A stretch of DNA of 64,000 nt from Lamellibrachia columna (GCA_963662155.1 OY759270.1:56396374-56460373), one strand, 5' to 3'; positions 20,943-33,735 are shown, counted from the first letter of the stretch. Program-made: numbers and translations. Notes: generated by a model not told the origin, from the letters alone.

Positions 20943-23340
20943 TGTCGTACAAGCAGACTATGAGCGATCAAGTCAGTGTCGTATACAGCGATATGAGCGA
21001 TCAAGTCAGTGTCGTACAAGCAGACTATGAGCGATCAAGTCAGTGTCGTATACAGCGATATGAGCGATCAAGTCAGTGTCGTACAAGCAGACTATGAGCG
21101 ATCAAGTCAGTGTCGTATACAGCGATATGAGCGATCAAGTCAGTGTCGTACAAGCAGACTATGAGCGATCAAGTCAGTGTCGTACAAGCAGACTATGAGC
21201 GATCAAGTCAGTGTCGTACAAGCAGACTATGAGCGATCAAGTCAGTGTCGTACAAGCAGACTATGAGCGATCAAGTCAGTGTCGTACAAGCAGACTATGA
21301 GCGATCAAGTCAGTGTCGTATACAGCGATATGAGCGATCAAGTCAGTGTCGTACAAGCAGACTATGAGCGATCAAGTCAGTGTCGTATACAGCGATATGA
21401 GCGATCAAGTCAGTGTCGTACAAGCAGACTATGAGCGATCAAGTCAGTGTCGTATACAGCGATATGAGCGATCAAGTCAGTGTCGTACAAGCAGACTATG
21501 AGCGATCAAGTCAGTGTCGTATACAGCGATATGAGCGATCAAGTCAGTGTCGTACAAGCAGACTATGAGCGATCAAGTCAGTGTCGTATACAGCGATATG
21601 AGCGATCAAGTCAGTGTCGTACAAGCAGACTATGAGCGATCAAGTCAGTGTCGTATACAGCGATATGAGCGATCAAGTCAGTGTCGTACAAGCAGACTAT
21701 GAGCGATCAAGTCAGTGTCGTATACAGCGATATGAGCGATCAAGTCAGTGTCGTACAAGCAGACTATGAGCGATCAAGTCAGTGTCGTATACAGCGATAT
21801 GAGCGATCAAGTCAGTGTCGTACAAGCAGACTATGAGCGATCAAGTCAGTGTCGTACAAGCAGACTATGAGCGATCAAGTCAGTGTCGTATACAGCGATA
21901 TGAGCGATCAAGTCAGTGTCGTACAAGCAGACTATGAGCGATCAAGTCAGTGTCGTATACAGCGATATGAGCGATCAAGTCAGTGTCGTACAAGCAGACT
22001 ATGAGCGATCAAGTCAGTGTCGTATACAGCGATATGAGCGATCAAGTCAGTGTCGTACAAGCAGACTATGAGCGATCAAGTCAGTGTCGTATACAGCGAT
22101 ATGAGCGATCAAGTCAGTGTCGTACAAGCAGACTATGAGCGATCAAGTCAGTGTCGTATACAGCGATATGAGCGATCAAGTCAGTGTCGTACAAGCAGAC
22201 TATGAGCGATCAAGTCAGTGTCGTATACAGCGATATGAGCGATCAAGTCAGTGTCGTACAAGCAGACTATGAGCGATCAAGTCAGTGTCGTATACAGCGA
22301 TATGAGCGATCAAGTCAGTGTCGTACAAGCAGACTATGAGCGATCAAGTCAGTGTCGTATACAGCGATATGAGCGATCAAGTCAGTGTCGTACAAGCAGA
22401 CTATGAGCGATCAAGTCAGTGTCGTATACAGCGATATGAGCGATCAAGTCAGTGTCGTACAAGCAGACTATGAGCGATCAAGTCAGTGTCGTATACAGCG
22501 ATATGAGCGATCAAGTCAGTGTCGTACAAGCAGACTATGAGCGATCAAGTCAGTGTCGTATACAGCGATATGAGCGATCAAGTCAGTGTCGTACAAGCAG
22601 ACTATGAGCGATCAAGTCAGTGTCGTATACAGCGATATGAGCGATCAAGTCAGTGTCGTACAAGCAGACTATGAGCGATCAAGTCAGTGTCGTACAAGCA
22701 GACTATGAGCGATCAAGTCAGTGTCGTATACAGCGATATGAGCGATCAAGTCAGTGTCGTACAAGCAGACTATGAGCGATCAAGTCAGTGTCGTACAAGC
22801 ATACTATGAGCGATCAAGTCAGTGTCGTATACAGCGATATGAGCGATCAAGTCAGTGTCGTACAAGCAGACTATGAGCGATCAAGTCAGTGTCGTATACA
22901 GCGATATGAGCGATCAAGTCAGTGTCGTACAAGCAGACTATGAGCGATCAAGTCAGTGTCGTATACAGCGATATGAACAATCAAGTCAGTGTCGTACAAG
23001 CAGACTATGAGCGATCAAGTCAGTGTCGTATACAGCGATATGAGCGATCAAGTCAGTGTCGTACAAGCAGACTATGAGCGATCAAGTCAGTGTCGTATAC
23101 AGCGATATGAGCGATCAAGTCAGTGTCGTACAAGCAGACTATGAGCGATCAAGTCAGTGTCGTATACAGCGATATGAGCGATCAAGTCAGTGTCGTACAA
23201 GCAGACTATGAGCGATCAAGTCAGTGTCGTATACAGCGATATGAGCGATCAAGTCAGTGTCGTACAAGCAGACTATGAGCGATCAAGTCAGTGTCGTACA
23301 AGCAGACTATGAGCGATCAAGTCAGTGTCGTATACAGCGT
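20943..23340. repeat. 2.4-kb higher-order array inside the Polinton: alternating 34-bp and 33-bp monomers, about 72
   Basis: Two monomers share AGCGATCAAGTCAGTGTCGT. Type A (34 bp) continues ACAAGCAGACTATG, type B (33 bp) continues ATACAGCGATATG. They alternate A-B as a 67-bp dimer for most of the array, interrupted by runs of consecutive A (for example 21150-21300). Substitutions are very rare (ATACTATG near 22802, GAACAATC near 22975), implying recent homogenisation. It separates the accessory-protein gene from the membrane-peptide/integrase side. Confidence 0.97.
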
Positions 23341-23415
23341 AGTGCAAAAGACCAAAGTGCGATACGCCTCCGCGGTCATGGTAAAGGGTGACGTCGTCGC
23401 GATAGTGCTACTCTT

Positions 23416-24013
23416 TTAGTAGGACTCCCAATCGTCCAGTGCCTTGATGCGTTTGGACTGTGCCATGTGCCGTCGAGCGAGAGGGATTCAACGCGGTATC
23501 TTTGAACATTTCAGTGGAGACGCCGCCGTCTGGCGTAGGTAGCGTCGCCTTTCGACGTGACCGATCAACCCCATGGGTAGGTTGATGCGTCTGAGCTGCT
23601 GTGCAAACATTTGCCATCCTACAGGATCGCTCCTTTTCCTCTTTCTCGACAGGTCGTTCACGAGATCCGTTATGTTGCTTCCGGGAACCGGCACGCCGTC
23701 GTGCATCAATTCACCACGATCGGTCCATTCTACGTCTTTTTTGAGACTCTCCATCAACCGTTTGGCGTTAGTCTGCATGGTCTTGGCAAATGTGGTGACG
23801 ACGTCGTGGACGCATCTGTCGGACAAGGCGTTGTACCGCTGCAAAACCTGATTGTACAACTTCACCTTTCCCCGTCGTTTGGATCGGTTCGATCGAGGAT
23901 GGAGGTCGGCGTCGAGTCCTCGTATGACCGATCGCGCCCGTCGGCGGCGGCGATGGTCAATGGGTGTCCAGCAACCGCGGATCCACCAAGGCCATTTTAG
24001 GCGCGTGCTCCAT
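23416..24013 (-). pseudogene. Polinton accessory (virion-type) protein of unknown function
   Basis: ATG at 24013 opens MEHAPKMALVDPRLLDTH, then the frame shifts. The main block (23865-23488 and upstream) has KLYNQVLQRYNALSDR, then RLMESLKKDVEWTDRGEL, SNITDLVNDLSRKRK and PVGWQMFAQQLRRINLP. A TGA at 23488-23490 interrupts it, and the same frame continues to a natural-looking end, DDWESY, at 23418. Polinton proteins with a YNxxLQRYNALSDR core and a GxxVxDLVNDxxRKRK segment are known to me as a recurrent unnamed family next to the basic protein. It is probably virion-associated, which is inference. Confidence 0.72.
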
Positions 24014-24553
24014 GACGTCTACTTTAAGAGCTGTCCGTGCAAGGGAGCAATAACCGTACTCGACAACGGAGGTAGGAAGGCCGACTGGAAGCAACCGGTC
24101 TGTACGATCTCGTTTTTTCTTGTCCAACGTCTTCTTCTTACTCATTGCGCGCACGTACGTCTTGTACTTCTTACTCATTGCGCGCACGTACGTCTTGTAC
24201 TTCTTACTCATTGCGCGCACGTACGTCTTGTACTTCTTACTCATTGCGCGCACGTACGTCTTATACTTCTTACTCATTGCGCGCACGTACGTCTTGTACT
24301 TCTTACTCATTGCGCGCACGTACGTCTTGTACTTCTTACTCATTGCGCGCACGTACGTCTTATACTTCTGAAGTTTCTTCCTGTGCGCCGAAGAAAACGG
24401 AACGTTCCCGCGAATGATGTTGTAGAAGCACTCGGCGAAACAGCACAGGAAATCAACGTTGGCGTTGACGATGATAGTTTTGCGTAGTTTTATGTTCTTG
24501 TGTCTGTTCATCATCAGCCGGCACAATTTGTGTCTTTTCACGCGCGCGGACAT
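23957..24553 (-). pseudogene. Polinton small basic protein with in-frame 33-bp expansion
   Basis: From ATG at 24553 the minus strand reads a Lys-rich N-terminus, NVDFLCCFAECFYNIIRGN, VPFSSAHRKKLQKYKTYVRA, then seven further copies of KKYKTYVRAMS, then KKKTLDKK. After that the family-like hydrophobic tail (FLPPLSSTVIAPLHGQLL) is in another frame, so a shift near 24115 separates them. Polintons usually carry a small protein with this cysteine-containing start, GNVP(L/F), a basic block and a hydrophobic GGFLP-like tail. The repeated basic unit is specific to this copy. Confidence 0.75.
24118..24372. repeat. 33-bp minisatellite within the basic-protein gene, about 7.5 copies
   Basis: The unit contains CTTGTACTTCTTACTCATTG and CGCGCACGTACGT. 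The minus strand encodes KKYKTYVRAMS. Two copies carry CTTATACTT for CTTGTACTT, otherwise identical. CGCGCACGTACG makes each copy CpG-rich. Confidence 0.95.
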
Positions 24554-24599
24554 CGTGCGAATGAAGACTAGAGCGTCTCATCCGATCTTTTATGCCTTG

Positions 24600-25165
24600 G
24601 GAATTTAGACGTACTGAAGGCGTCGTCTGGAAAGATGGTCGAACGTAAGCGTAAATCCTCGGACGTCTCCTGTTTCAGATCGATCAGCAGATAGCCGTAC
24701 GGTACTGTCGTCGCGTTGTTGAACTACACGTACACGTACACGAACGTCACGCGACGATATATCGCGCCAAGTGTGATATCTGCTACTTGTCGCGAGGATT
24801 CCTTGTAGTGTGCGGTCGGACTGATGGTGCAACTCTCCTTGTTTGTTTAGGGAGCAGGTTCTGCGCGAGGTAAAGGACGAACGTAATCCTGTGATCACTC
24901 TTTTTGGTGAGCAAGGTCGTCACCCGACCTTCTGATTCCGCCATCAGGCCATCTATGCGACGAGGTTCCTGTCTTCGGATCGAACAATGACGCGTTCGGC
25001 AAGCCTTCCTCGAACTACCAATTGGGTAGGTTCATCGTCGCGTAAGTAGAAAGCCATTCCCCGTAACACCACGTCGTTTTCAGGCCACACCCCGTCGGTC
25101 CAGCGACGACGCACGTAAACGGATGCTTCCATCGCGCATCCAGGGTACAGAGTGAAGGCGACCAT
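24600..25165 (-). pseudogene. Polinton genome-packaging ATPase (FtsK/HerA type), inactivated
   Basis: Just past the polymerase stop, the minus strand reads RWKHPFTCVVAGPTGCG (Walker A start, about 25110-25084), then an extra Leu codon and KTTWCYGEWLSTYATM. The roughly 30 residues that normally separate Walker A from the WCYGEW-like segment are missing. The C-terminal part follows in other frames: YGYLLIDLKQETSEDLRL and STIFPD near 24690-24620. These ATPases drive DNA into capsids of Polintons, virophages and related viruses. Frameshifts, an internal deletion and stops make it non-functional. The start could be the ATG at 25165, 20 bp after the polymerase stop. Confidence 0.88.
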
Positions 25166-25811
25166 CGACGCGTTCCTTTTTTGTTCACACGTCTCCGGGA
25201 GCGATGCTCATCCCGTCCTCGGGCAGCACGCGCTTCGCGCAGAAGTCCTTGAGCGCGGCTCTTTCCTGCACGTACCTCAACACGGACGAATAGTTGACGC
25301 GGAACCCGCGATTCGTTCCGCAACCGCTGCTCCGATTGGTGATCACGTCGATGAACGCGTCCTTGTCGATTTACTCAGATCTTTCGTGCTCTACTTGTCG
25401 GTGGTTCCGAAGCAATAGTACGTCTTGCTCCACAACCCGACGAATCCGTCGCCGCACCACTACACCTTGAACAGGCCGGGCGTCCTCTTGTCGTAGGCTT
25501 TGCGCGCGACGGAGCACGGTTCGGAGCCAGACCACTGACGACCTGTCAGTCGACAGCGCACGTACTCGGTCACGTGATCGGTGTAACACTCGGACAGGAA
25601 CCATACGGCACGGTGTCGGTAGTAATGCTCTCACAGTTCCGGAGTCACGAGATCGTCGACGGAACTGCCTGCACAGGCAAAATAGGCGCTGTCCGTATTC
25701 ATCTCGCAGTACTCGAACAGAGACCGTTCTAGGCACCTGTCGACGAAATCATACTAGAACTGCAACATTTGCAATTTGGCGTACTGCAGAACGAAAAATC
25801 CCACGTGTATG

Positions 25812-25882
25812 GCTTAGGCGTACCCCACGGATATCTTAGGCGTACCCCACGGATATCTTAGGCGTACCCCACGGATATCTTG
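25812..25882. repeat. 22-bp tandem triplication within polymerase pseudogene
   Basis: GGCGTACCCCACGGATATCT plus TA, three times. The first copies end in TTAGGC. The family polymerase has a single such segment here, so this looks like a young minisatellite seed. GATCTTT is also triplicated at 25938-25960. Confidence 0.85.
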
Positions 25883-26449
25883 TTCACCTCGATCTCGCGC
25901 GCGTTGTCGACGACGACGTCGAGTTGACGGAATCGGCGATCTTTGATCTTTGATCTTTGATCATGCTCGACGCTCCAACCTCCGTGCAGTATTTCACGTC
26001 GCAATGCCGATCCACGTTTGGTGATGGACTTCCCGTACTCCGAATTTCCTTGCAGTTTCATCGTGTCAGTGATGATGGTTTTGTGCGTGTAGGCGTCTCC
26101 CTCGCGTCGGGTCTTGGACACCGATTAGCCGAATCGACGGAAGCACGGTTCCGGATCGTACTCGATTACCTGGTCGACGCGCGTCACATCGAGTCCTTGG
26201 TCTAGGTACCTTTTTATGAAGGGCGTGTCGAGTAGGATCTTATCCCCACGAAAACTGCCCTCGAGGATGCATCGTGGTCGCGTCATGATGTTGTGAACTT
26301 CGGCACCTGAAGCATGAATGGACCGATATCGTCACGAGTCAGATCGACGCTCTTGAACACGGGTTGCATCTTGTGCACGGATGTTTCGCTGCACCATCCG
26401 TCCACCCGATATTTACCTATCCTCTTCTCTCGAACTTTGACCAGTGTTC

Positions 26450-27345
<896 letters not shown>

Positions 27346-29310
27346 AACCTTATGTCGAACTCTGTCGTTGACCTGGTGTCGGATAGACAGTCCCGTCCGT
27401 TCGGCTTCCCAAGTCAACCATTCCACGGCCATCATCTGTCCGTGGAGCTGCGCTGATTCAGGATGGAACTCGTTCACCTCACGACGCCGCGTGTACCATG
27501 CCGTCGTCTTGCATCACAAACCACAGGTATAGAGCGTTGGCGACGTACCGGACGATCGATCGGCACGGTCGAGCGCCCTCTCCGTATGCGGTCTGACGTA
27601 TCTTGGTGATACCATTCTGGTGGTATTTTGTAAAGATCAAGGACGGCCCCCGACGATGTTGTCTTTCACGAGCTGATGTAGATATTTGTTCGTTTCGTTG
27701 AAGAGCGTAAAGTACGTGTTCTCTGTTAGATCGTTGAACAGGTAGATCAGGGTCAGACCGGTACGTTTACGCCGTTTTTGAGCTATATGTCTATTCCGCG
27801 TTCCTCGTAGAAGGCGAACTGTTTTTCGATGGCTTGCAGGAACAGGACCATGTCTCTGTTGTTGTACCAGGCGAGGGAGTCGCGCAAAGTTGTTATGCCG
27901 TTGTCGCGCCACGCCGCACGACAGCTGGCGTATTCCTCGTCGGATATACCCTCGTTATTCTGTCGACTGAAGAAGGCCTCTTTCGGTGGAAGCGCAATGC
28001 GGTCGAGCTTGTTCAAACCGTCCATGTAGTCGTCCGGGAAATGTCTTTTCGTGACGTCGCGTCCGTAAGCTTAGGTACTTGTAACTTAATCCCGGAGCGA
28101 TGTAATGCGTTATGTCCAGGAATTTCAGTTGATGCATCGACAGGCACATAAACTTGTTGTTTCGTTTGATGACCCGGCATCGTTGTCGTCATCGTACAAG
28201 TACACCATGTTGGTCACCAACTTGTCGGGATCGCCGTCCGCACACGTTCGTTTTGAACGTGGTGTCTCCGCGATGGAGGTCGTTGAGCGAGACCCTTGTG
28301 AAATCTCGCATGGGACCCTATCGGTGTCGTCGTACGTTTTGTACAGCGTCTTCGCTGCCGGTTCCAACCGCTGCAGGGCCAGGCACCGGGAGAGACACAG
28401 GTTGTTGGTTTTCCTCTTGGAATGTTTGTGGTCTTTTTTCAGACCAATGATGACTTTGTTGTTCTTGGTGTAGGCGGGAAGGGTCAAGCCGACTCAACCG
28501 ATCAGATGTTCGAAGATACGATTGACAAAAAAGGTGGCATTCGTCGTGAGTTGACACACCCACCTCAAGTCCAGTCTTTGAGCGATGGCCCACTGCAACA
28601 CGTCGGTCTCTCGGATGCGTTCTAGAAATGCGTCGAAATCGACACGGTTTGTTATCAGACTGGGTTCGTCCAGGTTCCATCCGCAACAGTTACAGGAAGA
28701 ATAGTAGTACCTATACTGACCCGTCTCTTTGTTCGTCAGAACGAAACCTTAACTTAGATTGATTTTGAATGCAGTGGTCCGCTCCTGAAACATTCTAATC
28801 AAAGAGTCCCGTAACTCGTTCGTGTCTAGAGTTGTCGGTGATTGTACCTGGTTTGCGGGTCCTCGTACGACGGCTGGATGCGTGATAGACCAGTGCTCGC
28901 TAACGACGTCTTGCAGATCGCTCGATATGTCGTCGGAGAACGGAAGTCTACTAGGTGGCAGTACTGTATCTTTCATCAGTGGGATTCTTTCGGTCGTTAG
29001 TTTCGAACGTTTCGGTACAGGCGGCTCTCCGTCATTGCTACGTGTGACGTGTCTCGTCAGACTGTCACGTCTACTGAACGCAGGTCCGCATCTCTCACAC
29101 GTATACTCGTTAAGATGACACGCGCATTCTCGCGTGTCTCTGTAGATTGTCACGTCTCGTGAACAAACGTCCGCATCTCTCGCAAACGTATCTGTCCGAG
29201 TATTCATCAATAGATGGCGTTGCGTGGCTCTCCAGTTGATGACGTAGGTCAACATAACATTCAAACACTTCGCACCACATTGACGGCAGGAGTACTCGAG
29301 AGAGGGATGT

Positions 29311-29454
29311 TAAATTTTAGAGTAAAAACATGTAAAAAAACCTAATAGCATAAACAATGTTGTCTATTTCACATGTACATTGCCCAAGGCCTGACTAACC
29401 TAGCTGTCATTGTACTGTTGTTGACAAACAAGTCTTGAACACTACTACTACTGC
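29311..29454. other. Short AT-rich spacer beyond the Polinton
   Basis: No Polinton terminal inverted repeat or target-site duplication is recognisable in this stretch. Confidence 0.4.
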
Positions 29455-29745
29455 CCTACGCGGGCCTATAATTTGAGCCCAAGCCCGGCCCGCAATTAGC
29501 AGTTAGAGTCCAGGCCCGGCCCAGGCCCGCAGGAATTTTTCAAGTCAGGCCCGGCCCAGGCCTGCAAACTAGAATTTAGGCCCAGGCCCAACCCAGACCG
29601 TGAATGTTTGACCCAGGCCCGACCCAGACCGTGAATGTTTGACCCAGGCTCCGCCCGGCCCGCAAGTTTCAGGTCCATACCCGGCCCATACCCGCGGGCC
29701 AAAGACGGGTAAGCCCGCGGCCCGCAAGCCCGCGGCCCGCTAAGT
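29455..29745. repeat. GGCCCG-rich degenerate repeat block
   Basis: Many copies of CAGGCCCGGCCC and GGCCCGCA separated by 15-30 bp, with an exact duplication of GACCGTGAATGTTTGACCCA near 29597-29645. Edges read GCGGGCCTATAATTTGAGC and GCGGCCCGCTAAG. Similar GGGCCC-rich edges occur in hAT-like non-autonomous elements, but I found no inverted repeats or duplicated target that would prove it. Confidence 0.5.
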
Positions 29746-29889
29746 TTAGAGAAGATAAAACTATAATCTTATAAGAAATACGAAACACAAATAAACTGTA
29801 AAACAGACTTATTGTTTTAATAAATAAAACAAATAATATATGAACATTGTATAATGTTTACTACTGAAATACTAATGATGCTAAATTTC

Positions 29890-31535
29890 AGGGGGCTAAA
29901 TCTGAATATTTAGGACCGTTAGTTGTAACTCCAGAATTGGTAGCTAAGAAAATAAGGGCAATGAAGGATAACAAATCACCGGGAGTGGATGGGATTCCTC
30001 CAAAATTACTAATGGAAACAGTAGATCAAATCAGTATACCACTTGCAAGAGTATTCAACTTGTCATTAAAAGAGGGAGTTGTTCCGTTTGAATGGAAAGA
30101 AGCAAACATCATACCATTATTTAAAAAGGGTTCGAGAAATAAGTCAGAGAATTACAGACCAGTGAGTTTAACGTCAGTGATTTGTAAATTATTAGAAAGG
30201 TTAATTAAAGACCATATGGTGGACTTCCTCGTTAAGCATAAATTATTAAATTCATCTCAACATGGATTCCTTAAAGCAAGGTCATGCTTAACAAATATGT
30301 TATGTTTTTTGGAAGAAATCACTAAGTGGATAGACGTGGGATCGCCAGTAGATATTATCTACTTAGATTTTCAGAAAGCTTTTGACAAAGTGCCACATCA
30401 AAGATTGCTACGTAAATTAAAAGCCCATGGTATCGGGGATAGCATAACTGACTGGATAGAACAATGGCTGACTGACAGAAGACAACGAGTTGTAGTAGAT
30501 GGAGAAGTTTCAAATTGGAAATCGGTTTTGAGTGGGGTACCTCAAGGGTCAGTACTAGGACCTATATTATTCTTAATTTATATCAATGACTTGGACGACA
30601 GTATAACAAGTAACGTACTGAAATTTGCGGATGACACAAAACTGTTTAGAAAGGTTAATACTGATGGTGATAAACAACATTTACAAAACGATCTAGACAG
30701 ATTAGTGAAATGGTCTGAGAAATGGCAGATGCTGTTCAATTTTGGGAAATGTAAATGCCTACATACAGGACATGGGAACTTGAATGTAAACTATAAAATG
30801 GGAGATACTGTTCTGGGTACTACTGTAAAAGAAAAGGACTTAGGAGTTACAATAAGCGCTGATATGAAAGTTTCAGAGCAGTGTGGTATTGCAGCTTCAA
30901 AGGGTAATCAAATTCTTGGATTGATTAGAAGAAACATAACATACAAGGGAAAAAAGTTAATTATACCTCTTTATAAAGCAATAGTTAGACCTCATTTAGA
31001 ATACTGTATACAAGCATGGAGACCATATCGTAAGAAGGATATAGATACGCTTGAACGCATACAAAGGAGAGCAACTAAAATGATTCCAGAACTTAGAGAC
31101 CTTAGTTATGAAGAACGCCTGAAAGAATGTGGTTTAACAACTCTAGAGACAAGGAGGTTAAGAGGAGATCAGATTGAAGTTTTTAAGATATTGAATGGGT
31201 ATGAAATTATTGATAGAAATATGTTTTTCTCATTCAAGAAGGATAGCAGAACTAGAGGACATGAGGTAAAATTAGTAAAGGATCAATGTAGATTGGACAT
31301 CAGGAAGCACTCGTTCTCACAGAGGACAATAAATGAATGGAACAAATTGTCTACAGATTGTGTAACTGCTAGCAGCGTGAATATGTTTAAAAACAAGGTT
31401 GACACATATCTCAGGAGGGCGGGTTATAAGTAGGTGAACATTGTTGGACTCTCGATAAGCCAATGGCTTCCTTGTCCACTTGCCATCTGGGCCTTTGGCT
31501 TGGATGGCAAATCTTGTTAAATCTTGTTAAATTAG
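29890..31535 (+). mobile_element. LINE-B copy 4: 5'-truncated reverse transcriptase with a long intact frame
   Basis: An uninterrupted frame runs from about 29890 to the TAG at 31431-31433. It enters within the pre-RT region (LGPLVVTPELV), then SPGVDGIPPKLL, NYRPVSLTSVICKLLERL, YLDFQKAFDKVPHQRLL (catalytic Asp), LSGVPQGSVLGPILFLIYIN, LKFADDTKLF (catalytic FADD box), and RPHLEYCIQAWRPYRKK, and ends LRRAGYK. The endonuclease and upstream part are missing. The tail at 31500-31535 repeats AAATCTTGTT. The intact palm and single long frame indicate that this is the youngest of the five LINE-B copies here. It lacks a 5' end, so autonomous mobility is not expected. Confidence 0.95.
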
Positions 31536-31544
31536 TAATCAAAG

Positions 31545-32155
31545 TCAACCTGAATCGTCTCAAGACCTTCAGTATGACTGTGCCATCCTTGTGCACCTTG
31601 TCCTAGACCTCTTTACGGAAGCCTACCAAAGTCTAGGACTTTCCATCAACATCAGAGAAACCAAGGTTATCCATCAACCTACTCCAGGCATCAATGCAGG
31701 ACCTCCCGAAATCTGGCCACTGTGTCTGAATGCCAGGCTCCCGCCTTCCCCGACATGTACTATTCTCCTAGCTGACTAATGGATTGAGAACCCGTGGTGG
31801 GCAGAAAAAAAGATTTAAAGACATTGCCAAACACTACATGAAGAAGGGTCATATTAACATCAACACTTGGGAGGACATGGTTGCCGACCGTCTACTTTAG
31901 TGCCGTAGTATCCACCAGGCAGCGGCCCGAATCGAGACTGACCGCCTACTTCACGAGGCGGAGAAGCGGCAGAGGAGAAAGGGGAGATGTCTCGACACCT
32001 GCTTATCTTCCTTCCACCCGGAACCTCCTGCCCCGCTGCAATAAGATCTGCAAATTAAAAAATCGGGCTCCTAAGTCATCTCAGGACCCACGACCAGCCC
32101 CTATCAGATGTCATCCTCCTTTCGAAGGATCGCTGATGAATCAAAGTCACCATTA
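31545..32155 (+). mobile_element. Second LINE type (RTE/Nimb-like), C-terminal fragment
   Basis: Plus-strand pieces read YDCAILVHLVLDLFTEAYQS and LGLSINIRETKVIHQP, the region after a reverse-transcriptase catalytic box (Y.DD decayed to YD). Further on, INTWEDMVADR and a Glu/Arg-rich tail match the C-terminus of the same LINE group. Frameshifts occur near 31780, 31890 and 31920. It abuts LINE-B's 3' tail. Confidence 0.7.
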
Positions 32156-32261
32156 AGTAATTATAACTGACAAAGTAAATACCCTGAACTAAAATCACAC
32201 AGTATGATACAATTATAAATTGAAAGCATTGCTTAAAAAGGTTGAACATTTAATTAATAGT

Positions 32262-33203
32262 CCTACCGTTGGTGGGAGGTGGGAGAGGTGGGACCACTGC
32301 CATGGTCCTATCAATGGTGGGAGGTGGGAGAGGTGGGACAACTGCCATGGTCCTACCATTGGTGGGAGATGGGAGAGGTGGGACCACTGCCATGGTCCTA
32401 TCAATGGTGGGAGGTGGGAGAGGTGGGACCACTGCCATGGTCCTACCATTGGTGGGAGGTGGGAGAGGTGAGACCACTGCCATGGTCCTACCATTGGTGG
32501 GAGGTGGGAGAGGTGGGACCACTGCCATGGTCCTACCATTGGTGGGAGATGGGAGAGGTGGGACCACTGCCATGGTCCTACCATTGGTGGGAGGTGGGCG
32601 AGGTGGGACCACTGCCATGGTCCTACCATTGGTGGGAGGTGGGAGAGGTGAGACCACTGCCATGGTCCTACCATTGGTGGGAGGTGGGAGAGGTGGGACC
32701 ACTGCCATGGTCCTACCATTGGTGGGAGGTGGGAGAGGTGAGACCACTGCCATGGTCCTACCATTGGTGGGAGGTGGGAGAGGTGGGACCACTGCCATGG
32801 TCCTACCATTGGTGGGAGATGGGAGAGGTGGGACCACTGCCATGGTCCTACCATTGGTGGGAGGTGGGAGAGGTGGGACCACTGCCATGGTCCTACCATT
32901 GGTGGGAGGTGGGAGAGGTGAGACCACTGCCATGGTCCTACCATTGGTGGGAGGTGGGAGAGGTGAGACCACTGCCATGGTCCTACCATTGGTGGGAGGT
33001 GGGAGAGGTGAGACCACTGCCATGGTCCTACCAATGATGGGAGGTGGGAGAGGTGGGACCACTGCCATGGTCCTACCATTGGTGGGAGGTGGGAGAGGTG
33101 AGACCACTGCCATGGTCCTACCATTGGTGGGAGATGGGAGAGGTGGGACCACTGCCATGGTCCTACCATTGGTGGGAGGTGGGAGAGGTGAGACCACTGC
33201 CAC
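32262..33203. repeat. 45-bp minisatellite, about 21 copies
   Basis: The unit contains GGTGGGAGGTGGGAGAGGTG and ACCACTGCCATGGTCCTACC, with CCATGG in every copy. Variants (GGAGAT, GTGAGACC, ATCAATGG) are interspersed in blocks. At 15 codons it opens long frames on both strands. The G-rich strand has GGG runs suitable for G-quadruplexes. Confidence 0.97.
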
Positions 33204-33394
33204 GCACTGCTCATTAAACATGTTGGTATTAAATGTGTCGTACTAGGTCTCTCTATAGTAGCATAACTATTAAATGATTTGTTGTTAAGGGATTCATCAC
33301 ACTTAAGTAATTTAAAATATGCACATATGTCCCAAATGCAATGTCGTCTAAAACTGTTATGCTTCTAAATTGATGGCACTAATGCATATTACTA

Positions 33395-33735
33395 ATTATA
33401 CCTCTGTATAAAGACCTCATTTAGAGTACTATATACAAGCTTGGATACCACATCATAAGAAGGATATAGATAGGCTTGAAAGAATACAGAGGAGAGCAAA
33501 TATAATGATTCCAGAACTGAGAGACCTTAGTTATGAAGAACGACTGAAAGAATGTGGTTTAACAACCCTAGAGACAAAGAGGTTAAGAGGAGATCAAATT
33601 GAATTGTTTTAGATATTGACTGGGTATGAAAATATTGATAGAAATATTTTTTCTCACTCAAGAAAGATAGTAGACTAGAGGACATGAAGTAACATTAGTA
33701 AAGGATCAGTGTAGATTGGATATCAGGAAGTAGGG
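33395..33735 (+). mobile_element. LINE-B fragment (copy 5)
   Basis: Plus-strand C-terminal fragment: ATTATACCTCTGTATAAAG, CTCATTTAGAGTACTATATA, GAGAGACCTTAGTTATGAAG, ending ATCAGGAAG. TAG and small deletions interrupt the frame. It ends where the MITE-like element begins, suggesting that the latter inserted into it or that both share a breakpoint. Confidence 0.88.

Noticed and set aside
20943..23340. CRISPR-like array (two alternating elements of 33-34 bp)
   Set aside because: No unique spacers: both elements are repeated identically, and the context is animal DNA with a Polinton.
25152..25418. Plus-strand ORFs across the Polinton (many of 60-130 codons)
   Set aside because: Shadows of the GC-rich minus-strand genes; conserved family motifs occur only on the minus strand.
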